Source of the DNA: Kalaharituber pfeilii
Lineage: Eukaryota > Ascomycota > Pezizomycetes > Pezizales > Pezizaceae
Direction: 5' to 3'
Assembly (NCBI GenBank): GCA_015179045.1
Contig: WHUZ01000029.1
Location: 124,001-188,000, forward strand
DNA: 64,000 nt
The notes beneath the pieces were generated by a model, which saw nothing but the letters and a program-made list of their open reading frames with translations, was not told the origin of the DNA and did no database searches. This document shows positions 13,001 to 22,590 of the stretch, piece by piece. The position numbers and the translations under genes were made by a program. How positions within the stretch are numbered: position 1 is the first letter of the stretch; every line of letters begins with the position of its first letter.

Positions 13001-13146
13001 AAGCCATTCTAGGGCTGGGGGGAGTGTATCGCAACGCTTATTTCAAGTAGATCTTGTTCGCTCTTTAACCAGTTGATAGCCCGTATATGTTCCAAGTCAA
13101 CGGGATCTGGCTCATCCCTGTTCAGGTCTGCCGTCGCCTGGGACAT
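10007..13146 (-). CDS. ankyrin-repeat / subtilisin-like serine protease (peptidase S8) fusion
   Basis: Read on the minus strand the exons are 13146-12058, 12001-11523, 11465-11436 (a 30-base microexon), 11354-10776 and 10708-10007, giving about 959 residues if the frame break in exon 1 is bridged. The N-terminal third has degenerate ankyrin units (NGLTLLHYATLLL, FGRTPLHLVAARAN). The C-terminal half is a subtilase with all catalytic elements: Asp in VKIALIDDGVD (about residue 646), His in DSHGTALAMLI (about 689), the oxyanion Asn in ILLNSVPDTG (about 774) and Ser in GSSYATALAAG (about 866). No signal peptide or prodomain is visible, so it should act inside the cell. Exon 1 starts MSQATADLNRDEPDP and changes frame at the G6 run 13017-13022; one more base would restore one open frame. 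Similar intracellular S8 proteases occur in fungal incompatibility systems (HET-Q2); the role here is inferred. Confidence 0.8.
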
Positions 13147-13943
13147 TCTGCAATAGATAAAATGTGGTAAAGGGACTTGTGAAGTGTTTTTGTGACTGCA
13201 CAATCAGATGGATCACTTGAGTGTAGTAGAGTAGTGAGCTCTCAGGTAGGTGGACAACTTGAACTACCACAACCATAGTACCCCGTTCGTTGATTTGGCG
13301 CGGTTATCATGGGTACGGAATGACATGCAGCTGAGCAGATCTCGCATACATTGCCATATTGGACTAAAATTGTTCCACATAAATCATGCTGAAACTTCCC
13401 AAAGCTCGCTCTGGTGTACATGTAGCATTTGATAACCTAGTTTATCATTTGCATGCCATGTGGAGGTTCTCCCATTTTCTGGAAAGACACGCTGGGTGCT
13501 GCCAGAAGTGTTTACTCTATGCCATCTCAAGAATGTTCAAATTAACATCTTGAAATTCAGAAGGTAACTGTGGTCAGTGAGGACTACCTTGGTCAGAACT
13601 CATGTGTGAAGAGATTTAGATGACATTAGACAGAATTTCAAGCATAAACCGGAAGAAAAGAGCGAGAGCAGTCAATTGGGACTGCTTTAGAACAATATTA
13701 GTCGAATCTTAAATGCCAGTAAGTAGATGGAAACGTCAAAACGGAATAGCTAGTACTTGAGATAGAATATCTTATACAGGGGTTTTGGAGCAAAGCTTTA
13801 GCAATAGCATCGCCTAAATAAATGATTTTTCGGTAGACAAGTCTACTGATCGTTCCAAAAAAAAAAGTGTAGTAATAATGTGTGAAAAGGTTTTCAACGC
13901 TGCATTGGTGACTGAAATTAACCCACGAAACACTTGGAGCCTA
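13147..13943. other. intergenic spacer
   Basis: About 800 bases between the ankyrin-subtilisin gene and the gene upstream of it on the same strand. It should hold the promoter of the former and the terminator of the latter. No other feature was recognised. Confidence 0.6.
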
Positions 13944-15428
13944 CTACGCCGTTGCTCCCTCAGCTGCTCCCTCAGCTGCTCCCTCAGCTACTCCCTCAGC
14001 TACTCCCTCAGCTACTCCTTCAGCAGTTCTCTCAGCTGCTCCCTCAGCTGCTTCCTCAGCTGCTCCCTCAGCTACTCCCTCAGCTGCTCTCTCAGCTACT
14101 TCTTCAGCAGTTCCCTCAGCTGCTCCCTCAGCTGCTCCCTCAGCTGCTCTCTCAGCTACTCCTTCAGCTGCTTCCTCGGCTGCTCCCTCAGCTGCTCTCT
14201 CAGCTACTCCTTCAGCTGCTTCCTCGGCTGCTCCCTCAGCTGCCCCTTCAGCTGCTCCCTCAACTGCCCCTTCAGCTGCTCCCTCAAATGCCCCTTCAGC
14301 TGCTCCCTCAGCTGCTCCTTCAACTGCTCCCTCAGCTGCTCCCTCAGCTGCTCCTTCAACTGCTCCCTCAGCTGCTTCTTCAACTACTCCCTTAGCTGCT
14401 CCTTCAGCTGCCCTCTCAGCTGCTCCCTTAGCTGCTCCTTCAGCTACTCTCTCAGCTGCTCCCTCAGCTGCTCCCTCAGCTGCTCCTTCAGCTGCTCCTT
14501 CAGCTGCTCTCTCAACTGCAACGCTCGATTGAGCTGGGGGGCCTGAAGAGGCAATAGTTATCTGATCCTGTTGCACGGGCACCTCAGGCACACTTGTTGT
14601 TCTTTTCCAGAACTCCCCCAGGTTACTAGGGTCAAGACCCTCTGGTACCTTCATTGATCCTTTCACTGGAATGTCTGGGTTAAAATATATAGGATCAACG
14701 ATTGGCGACTTCCCCCGAAGTTTATACCAAATGCCCTTGACCTTGTGTCTCGTATCAACTGAAGCAACGATAGACAAAGTAGCAACGAATGGAGCTTTAG
14801 ATGATCTCCGAAGAAAAATGATTGTCTTGAAATGCGAAGGAATTCCTGGGTCGTCGGGGTTTTCTATGACAACCCACTGCGCAACGTCTCTGACTGGAAC
14901 ATTATTTCGATCCGAGAATTTTTTGAAACCACGTATCAACGCCGTTGTTTTCATTGTCTTGTAAATTTTGTGTTCTCCCAAAGCTCTTGACGGCCCAGCC
15001 TTCCTCTTTCCTCCAGTGTTGCCTGCTCCATATCGGACTGCTTTTTGCACCTCTACAGCTTTATGCTGCTCCTGAACAGGATATACATCAATAACCTCGG
15101 GTCCTGCTGTAGAGGTAGACTTTGTATCGGGGTCATTGTAAAATTGGAATTTGATGGTTGCTGATCTGAACCGACGAGACCTGCGCTGGCTGATGAAGTT
15201 GTAGTCAACAAAAATTATGGAAGCTTGTGCACCGTTGGGGGCTTCGGTCCCATGGATAGTGAGCACTAAATCAGCTTGCATCAGGAAAGCTGTCCCAAGC
15301 TCCAGTAAATGCGGTCTTTGGTATTTGTCTGACGGATCATTTCGAATGTGAAAACTTGTGCCATTTTCAGGGGCTTCAGTAAGAGGGATGTACACTCTTG
15401 AGGTTTGCCGTTCTTGCGAAATTTGCAT
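13944..15428 (-). CDS. beta-rich fungal protein of unknown function with xAAE tetrapeptide-repeat tail
   Basis: One uninterrupted frame of 494 residues starting MQISQERQTSRVY. The first 300 residues look like a folded domain with alternating beta-type segments (LGTAFLMQADLVLTIHGTE, ASIIFVDYNF, RFRSATIKFQFY, AQWVVIENPDDPGIPSHF, TIIFLRRSSKAPFVATLSI, VDPIYFNPDIP, GLDPSNLGEFW). From memory this resembles a family of unnamed fungal proteins; I cannot name a Pfam domain. From about residue 306 to the end the protein is some 46 tandem tetrapeptides of the form xAAE (mostly GAAE, also RAAE, EAAE, GVAE), encoded by a 12-base unit, which could form a long acidic helix. It lies about 0.8 kb upstream of the ankyrin-subtilisin gene on the same strand. 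An additional 5' exon cannot be excluded. Confidence 0.72.
   Translation of the reverse strand: MQISQERQTSRVYIPLTEAPENGTSFHIRNDPSDKYQRPHLLELGTAFLMQADLVLTIHGTEAPNGAQASIIFVDYNFISQRRSRRFRSATIKFQFYNDPDTKSTSTAGPEVIDVYPVQEQHKAVEVQKAVRYGAGNTGGKRKAGPSRALGEHKIYKTMKTTALIRGFKKFSDRNNVPVRDVAQWVVIENPDDPGIPSHFKTIIFLRRSSKAPFVATLSIVASVDTRHKVKGIWYKLRGKSPIVDPIYFNPDIPVKGSMKVPEGLDPSNLGEFWKRTTSVPEVPVQQDQITIASSGPPAQSSVAVERAAEGAAEGAAEGAAEGAAERVAEGAAKGAAERAAEGAAKGVVEEAAEGAVEGAAEGAAEGAVEGAAEGAAEGAFEGAAEGAVEGAAEGAAEGAAEEAAEGVAERAAEGAAEEAAEGVAERAAEGAAEGAAEGTAEEVAERAAEGVAEGAAEEAAEGAAERTAEGVAEGVAEGVAEGAAEGAAEGATA
13950..14517. repeat. 12-base coding minisatellite (xAAE codons)
   Basis: About 46 degenerate copies of a 12-base unit, on the + strand of the form CTCAGCTGCTCC, occupy the 3' end of the minus-strand gene. 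Because 12 is a multiple of three and the unit lacks stops in several frames, other frames on the + strand also stay open for 150-220 codons; these are artefacts of the repeat. The array is a candidate for length variation between strains. Confidence 0.92.
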
Positions 15429-16784
15429 CTGAAATTATGGAGAAGCTTCAAGGTGAGGAACTTGGGCGATATGGATTGACGCCTACGGGGAATAAGAATA
15501 AGGTATCGTCGAATGTGAGCTCTCTTTGGTAACCCAACGCTGAAGTTCAGACAATCCCTTCCCCTGGTGTGTAGTGAAGAAGAGATCTGTGGTAGCCTGT
15601 CTGCTCTATGTCCATTCGACAGCTTCCAATATACCCTGCCATTCTGGGATTGATTTTCTAAGAGGCAGGGAGCATGTGACAACAGGGTTGAAGACAGGTA
15701 CCGCTTCAATTGCAGTCTAGGCAATACCTAACTCCCTGGGGTTAGCCTTGGTTGACACTGAAGATTGGAATGGCATATGTACATACCCAGGTTGCCTGAC
15801 CTGGAGAGGACTTGTGGACATGGCTAGGAGCTGGGTAAGAGGTATTGTCGAGTCAGGTTCTAGTACATGCAGAGACGGTGGGGCGCGCGAAAAGCTGTCT
15901 GCATGCGAGGTGATTAGCCATTCAGGATTGTGCACCATCATCTGCATCTGGTGGGGGGAGGGGGGAGGAGGGCTAGTTATCCAATTGCTCAGCCAGGGCG
16001 TAGCAGCAGCATGTACTGTACTGCTCGCGATTGCTTTGCTCGTTGTCTGCGTGCTGTAAGTACTCGAGTACATACAAGAGAGGGTGCATACGATCGAGAC
16101 TGAGTTGACGGGAACTGGCAGGACAGGCGACAGCGTGGTGGGGGGCGTAGGCAGCCCACTTGTGGCTGAAGCTTCACCTGGGCGCGCGAAAGCCTGGCGG
16201 CACAGCGGTACGGTACGGCTGTTGGATCCCGGCGGCCACAGAAGAAGGGCTCATGTGTCGAATGCACGCCCCGCCCCCCAGAGCCATATATACAGTATAT
16301 TATATTACAGTATTATGCTCTTGCACCCCACTATTAGTCATTTGGTCACCGCCTTTAACGAGTCATCGGAATCAGCCCCCCTTCACCCACCACCCCCTTC
16401 AGCCTCTGGGCGCCTAGCACGGTCTTCAAGTCAGCATTCGTACGCCTGCAGCCCAGTCGGACACGGCAATGAGGCAGGGACAGAGCGCTATTTAATACCG
16501 ACCATTGAACTGTCCCGCGCACGGAAGTCCAGGTCTCTTCATGAACGGAATGGTTACTGGCGGGCTGTCTCCAGATTTAAGAGCTAATGTCGCACTCGCG
16601 GGACGTCACCATATAACTTAATCTCGCTGCATATCTTGAACCAAGCTTCACCTCAAGCGCAGCCCCACCAGGTCGGGACGGAGCTTATATGACAACAGAC
16701 AAAAGATAACCTAGATATATATTTATATGACAGGATAGCCACAGCATTTGGGCTTCCTCCATCCGCTTCTCATCTACTTCCAGC
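15429..16784. other. divergent intergenic region between the xAAE gene and the NLR gene
   Basis: About 1.36 kb separate the start of the minus-strand xAAE gene from the start of the plus-strand NLR. It should hold both promoters. Scattered open frames at 15720-16590 have no recognisable protein motif, and no N-terminal effector domain for the NLR was found here. Confidence 0.5.
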
Positions 16785-19700
16785 ATGGATGCATATGCAA
16801 CGAAGAAAGGCCAGGGCGCCGCCATCGAAACGGGCGGCAGTACAACCTTCCGAAGCTTCCCTGACAATCTCTCGCCTTTCCTACCATCTATATTATCTCC
16901 GCACCATGGTTTCACCATCTCACATCTGCAGAAGCATTGGATTCTTGGACATAATGATTTCCTCAGCTGGCTAAATTGCACCGGGCCAGCAATTATGAAC
17001 CTCTGGGGAGCACAAGGGAGCGGGAAAAGTTTCACTTCCGGCCTTATATATTACCATCTAAAGCAACTGAGATCTCCAGAGGCAGAGACTGAAAGTCATG
17101 ACAAGCAAGCTCTAAGCGCTTCAACGCCAGTAGCATACTACTCATGTGATGCGTATACCCCTACGGTTGGAAAACTGCTGGCATCTATCCTGTATCAAGT
17201 CCTATCTCAGGACGAAAGTTATTTTGAAATTTTCAAGAACGAATCCTGGCGTACACCGCATCAATATGAGTTCGAACAGTGTGTTAACAGATGCTTCCAA
17301 GAAATGCTCTCTCCGTCTGCAAAGAGTCCCAAGCGTCCTGGACCAGTGATCATTATTGATGGATTTGACTCCTGTGATGCAGTCACTGAACGAGAGGCAA
17401 TTTTGAATTACTTCGTTTCTGCTGCCAGTCAACCCCATGCGGTGTTCAAAATGATTCTTACAAGTACAGAACCATTATCAGCACTACAATCTCACCCAAC
17501 CATTGCGATACTACAGGAGCATGACGCAATAAACGAGATTCAGCGCGCAGTCAGGGAGGAGATCTCCAAACTAGTAACGCAAGGCAGGATTGTGAACGAT
17601 TTTCAGGAAAGAATAACCGAGAAACTCATTATGAAAGCCCACAGGAAAGGGCTCCTTATGGCTAAACTGCTTGTTCAAGAGATAGAATCAATGCGAGTGC
17701 CCTCAACACCAGTACTGATAAACCTGCTACTTGATCAACTTCCTGAGGACATAGAGGAGTTGTACCATCGCAAGCTTGAGCGTGTCAATAGCATCTCTCG
17801 CGGATGGGCTGCGGACGTGCTTCTGTGGCTCTCGCTGGCAACCAGACCCTTGTTGCAAAAGGAGCTTGAGATTGCACTGGCAATATCTACTACAGGTCAT
17901 CAAGGCTATTCCTCCAGAATTGAAGAAAGCCATCTCTCCATTGATTTATTGGAGGATCTGCGGCAAATATTAGGAGGCCTAGTCTATACAACCGGTTCTT
18001 ATGTTGCCCTTGTGCACCAATCTTTGAGAGAATTTCTTACCTCTGAGCATATACAGTGCGCAAATAATGACTGGTATAGAATCAAGGATGTTACTGCTGC
18101 TCATAAAGAAATTGCCCGAATCTGCGTCATATTTCTCGCGGTGAATACAGAAGAAAATTTTGGGGACGGTGGGAAGACACTCTATGGTTGGCAGTACGCT
18201 TCAGATGCTTGGATAGAGCATTTCCACAGGGGAATGCCCGAAGCTGAAGTTAGATTTGAGGTACATGCCCTGAAATATTTAGTATTAGTGTTTGAGCTAA
18301 ACATTCTGAGATTACAGCATTTATCTGACTGCCAAAACTTGGTTTCTTTGTTGGTTGCCGCTGTCCTGCTTGACTGCAGTGACGCTGTCCGAATTCTAAT
18401 TGGCCGTCAAGATGTCCAAAGGGATGTCGCCACCAAACAGTATAAGTTCTGGTTATTGCACCTTGCAGCAACTCACGGCCATTCAGAGATAGTGAAGATA
18501 CTGCTAAATCATCTCGACTTGGTTGGCGGAGATAAGATGAACGACGAAGGGCAATACCCTTTGCATCTAGCCTCTCTCAAAGGACATGTAGAAGTAGTGA
18601 AGCTTCTTCTCGACGCAAATATACCGGTAGATCAGAAGAATCGCGATTCTGAGACGGCATTACATGTAGCAGCCAAGTGGGGTTATGAAGCAGTCGTGAA
18701 GGAGTTATTGAATGCTCAACGCAAAGATACGGCTGCTCATACGGTCAACGACGAAGATCCAGAAATTTTTAGTCATGGGCGAGAAGGAGTAGCGGAGGCG
18801 GGAAACGACAGCAACCCTAATGGCAATGATGGCAATGACGTTAGCGAGGAAGAGGACGAGGCCGATGGCACTGATGTAGAAGCTGATGGCTCCGATTCAG
18901 AATCTGACTCTGTTGAATACGAAACTCCACTACACCTTGCTGCTGCTAATGGACATACAAGAATTGTTGAGCTTTTGATCGAGTTCGAGAGGTCGCGTTT
19001 GAATGCCGCATGGACAATGGGGACACCTCTGCATATGGCCGTTGAGCATCAGCGTCTCGAAGTGGTTGAGACCCTGATTCGACATAAAGTTGACCTTAAC
19101 AGGAGACTCCCTAATGGATGGTCGCCTTTGCATATTGCATGTAGACACGGAAACATGAAAATCTTATCCGCATTGTTGAAAGCCAAAGCTAATGTCAACC
19201 TACGCACAACGAATGGATCATCAGCATTAAGCATAGCTGCTGAAAGTGGGAATGCTGACGCTGTCAAGTTGCTCATCAAACATGCAGCAAATCCGAATGG
19301 AGAGAATACACAAGGAATTGGACCCTTGTACCGGGCAGTGGCTAGCCAATGCGTTGACGTCGTGGATGTGCTATTAAAGGCCTACGCCGACCCCTTTGCA
19401 GTGGGAAAATATCCTAGCAAAAGCCCGCTGCGTTACGCTCAAGACAGCGGGATGGATGAGATAGTGGCCTTGATAAAAAAGCGCGGGGTATCGTTCCTCA
19501 TCGCGGCAGCAAGGGGCGGTGACTTCAGAAAGGTGCAAGAGGTGATTGATTCTGGGGTTGATGTAAATGGACAAGACGAAAATGGCCGAACTGCTTTGTT
19601 CTGGGCCTGTATATCCAAAAACGTTAACATAATCAAAATGCTATATGAACATAATGCCGACTATACAATTCTGGATAAAGATAAAAGAGGATGCTTTGAT

Positions 19701-20482
19701 GTCGTGATGGATCACAAGATCATTTTACTTTTCCAGGAGTTATACAAGGACAAGCCTGGAACCGAAGTAATGCGCAATGACGATGGAAGACATTGCTGGA
19801 ATAATGCTAGACACACAGAATATTCACTATATTGTGATGTTTGCATGGAAGACATTACTGGATACTTATATCGTGAGTAACACTTCTAAATGATAATTTA
19901 AACAAGATAATTTAAACAAGATATATTTAGTATTAACATAAAACATGTTTAGATTGCTGCGCATGCGGCTGCAACACACCCGGTCGTTACGGCTACGATG
20001 TTTGTCTCAAGTGCTTCAATATGGGCAGGCTATGTATGGGACAGGGAAATCATATTTTATGGAAAGGATTCCTTACGAGCGATGGCATTTTGTCTCTGTG
20101 GAGATCAGAGAGCTGGAAGGAGGGCGAAGGCCCAGATTACCTGTTCCAGGGTGAGGAAGTGGATAGGAAGGGAAAGAAAATAGTGATCGGGGGACGCCAA
20201 GAGGATGCCAATGACCCTACCGGGGGAACAGAAGGGGAGACAGTGGAACAAGAGGGAGAATATGAGAGTTTGTTCGGAGAAATGATGGAGCAGTTTCTGA
20301 GTGGAGATTTGTTCGAGCAAGAGGTACAAGGAGAGGAGATTGATGCGGTGACGCAAGCTGTGGAGGAAATGATACAGGAAGTGGATGACGAAGAAGCGGC
20401 TGACGAAGTGGAAGAAATTAATGAGATATTGATCGAAGTGGTAGAAAATCAAGGAGATTTGGAAACGGTTCAGGGAGTGTAG
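16785..20482 (+). CDS. NACHT-ankyrin NLR with C-terminal ZZ-type zinc finger
   Basis: Exons 16785-19872 and 19953-20482 (GTGAGT donor, TTTAG acceptor) encode about 1205 residues. A NACHT NTPase lies near the N-terminus: Walker A GAQGSGKS at residues 75-82 and Walker B PVIIIDGFD at about 187-195, followed by winged-helix-like sequence (ADVLLWLSLATRPLLQKELE) and LVHQSLREFL. From about residue 560 there are some 11 ankyrin repeats, interrupted at about 650-710 by an acidic Asp/Glu/Ser linker. The C-terminus carries a Cys-rich module spanning the intron (YCDVC, CCACGC, YDVCLKC) that fits a ZZ zinc finger, then a long acidic tail. Only about 60 residues precede NACHT, so the usual effector domain is absent or lies in an exon I could not find. 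Fungal proteins of this type are candidate innate-immune or allorecognition receptors. Confidence 0.9.
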
Positions 20483-20807
20483 CAGAGGTGGTCTGGATGA
20501 CTAACAAATCCGAAAGAGCTTTTAGTCACAGGCCAAAGGAATATTCTCCGGTGGTAGCGATAACGTCTAGATAAATTTTTGGCGCCTTACATAATTTTGG
20601 ATACTTGGAGTTGGGGTAACTCTGATAGTTATGTTATTTGGTTTTGGTATAGTATCAAGTGGCGTCGCTATGTACAACCTCATGGTGTGACTGCAAAAAT
20701 AGGATTTAAAACGTCTTTGAAATTACAAATTTTATTTTTAATGCATTTTTGCCTGCGAGGACTGAGCTGGAGAGGTTTTGCAATGTTGATGTTGGATAGT
20801 GGTACTA

Positions 20808-20810
<3 letters not shown>

Positions 20811-20845
<35 letters not shown>
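20811..20845. repeat. mononucleotide T35 tract
   Basis: 35 consecutive T on the + strand, downstream of the NLR gene. Confidence 0.9.
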
Positions 20846-20846
<1 letters not shown>

Positions 20847-21065
20847 GTGATTTTCTATGAATGCAATGGATAATGAATGAATATTGATCAATGAAAATAA
20901 ATTACTTAGAAAAAGATGCTCCGGAATAGAGACTTCTTGCATCAAAAAAAAAAGGAAGAAGCGAAAAAGTTAGAAGTGTAAGTGAGATAAGTTGAGGGTA
21001 ACGGCGCTGCGCTAGCCAACCTCCCGAGTTCTTGCCATCGGCGACTGCCATCTCACAGTTTTTGG

Positions 21066-21115
<50 letters not shown>
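21066..21115. repeat. mononucleotide A50 tract
   Basis: 50 consecutive A on the + strand, the longest homopolymer in the window. Confidence 0.9.
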
Positions 21116-21116
<1 letters not shown>

Positions 21117-21726
21117 ATTCGCTAAAAGGAAAGTGTCATAGTCGTATGTAAAGCTTCTTTGTGTCTTATGTATAATAATCACATAAGCACTCTCTCTATA
21201 GTATAAACTTTTCTTTTAATATCAACCTTACTACACCGTTCCCTCATACCTGTACTTTGTAGGGAGGGGAGTATGCGAGTAGAATGGAGTTGTGGGGTTT
21301 TTTTGTGAGAACGGTATATCTAGTACCAGGCGTTTCCAGAAGTTTGGAGAATATGGATAGAGAAGGGGGAGGGGGGAGGTGGGGGAGGTGGAGGGAGTGG
21401 GGGGGGTGGGGGTGCAAAGGGGGAAGTTGCATATATGAGTGCCTCCCTAACCTGTATTTACAAAAGTATTTTTTCTTTGGACAGTCCGCGAAGCATAAGA
21501 TGCAGGTACAAGTCTTCAGGGTAATCTATTAAGGCACGGAATATTAGCTACAAAAATGGTATGTTTTCCCTTATGCACCTTTCCGTACTTGACCAAACCG
21601 AGGAAATTCAAACGTCTGCAGGGGCCATGAGTGGAAAAGAGCCATGAATCATGCATGGCAAGTGGATATTATATATGTTGTGCAGTTTACTTAGTTAGGA
21701 GTTTTTTTTTTGTTTTTGTTTTCACG

Positions 21727-21747
21727 CCCCCCCCCCCCCCCCCCCCC
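21727..21747. repeat. mononucleotide C21 tract
   Basis: 21 consecutive C, followed by GCC. Long C runs are rare in an otherwise AT-rich spacer. Confidence 0.9.
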
Positions 21748-22137
21748 GCCCTTAGAGTCAATAAGAAATGTCTAACCCCAGTTTAACTTTTTTCATATAT
21801 AATTCTTTGAAATGAAAAAAAAAAAAAAAAAAAAAAAAATGTATCATGCAGATGTATCCTTCCTCCGTGGGAAATGGGGTTTTATACAAGCTGGCGCTAA
21901 GTACCTAGAAATATGCTTTCAAAGAGAAGGGTAAAAAAAAAAAAAAAACACTCATTTCCATGTGGAAAGATATATGTACATACTTTTCTTTTCTTTTTTT
22001 TTCCCCCCACTTTCTTTTCCTTTAATCCCCCCCACCCCCCTCCACACAACACAGAACAAAAAAAGAAAAAAAAAAAAAAAAAAAGGAAAACGGTGTTTTT
22101 ATATACTGAAGCTACATAGTCAAATACACACAAGTAT

Positions 22138-22194
22138 TGAAAAAAAAATAAAAAGAAAAATAAAAAGAAAAGTAAAAAGGAAAAGAAAAATAAA

Positions 22195-22235
<41 letters not shown>

Positions 22236-22243
22236 AAAAGAAG

Positions 22244-22274
<31 letters not shown>
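22138..22274. repeat. A/G-rich low-complexity block
   Basis: About 135 bases of almost pure purine with AAAAATAAAAAG-like units ending in a long A run. It lies just downstream of the MDJ1 gene, which is on the other strand. Confidence 0.85.
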
Positions 22275-22277
<3 letters not shown>

Positions 22278-22590
22278 TTACTGAATTTCGAAATCAAACA
22301 TAAAAATGTCAATCTTCCCACACCACCAAGCCTCCTTCGAATCTCCCTCGCACAAGGTGGGAATCATTCACTTTCAAAAGACAACTTGGAACAAAAGGAC
22401 CTTGGTGAGCGCGAGAGAGAGAGAACACGAACAGTAGTAGTAGAGTAAGAGCTAGGTTCATATCAGAGTAGAGAGTTTCCAATCCCCCACCCTCCCGTTT
22501 CCCCCCTCTCAACGATTCAACATCCTTCCATTCCCGCAAAAACTCACAGCACAAAGTTCTAACTCTTCCCCCACTTTCTGCTCCTCCTCT

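Larger units (their letters stand above)
20483..22590. other. gene-free spacer crowded with homopolymers
   Basis: About 2.1 kb with T35 at 20811-20845, A50 at 21066-21115, C21 at 21727-21747, A25 at 21815-21839, A runs near 22062-22084, and an A/G-rich block at 22138-22274. A G-rich patch lies at 21363-21422. No gene was recognised; open frames here consist only of Lys, Phe or Pro runs. Confidence 0.8.

Noticed and set aside
13878..14546. Long plus-strand open frames of Leu/Ser/Cys and Leu/Pro/Gln repeats
   Set aside because: They are antisense readings of the 12-base array that codes the xAAE tail; only the minus-strand frame continues into a folded domain.
21897..22321. Lys- and Phe-rich open frames
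   Set aside because: They are translations of A/T homopolymers.
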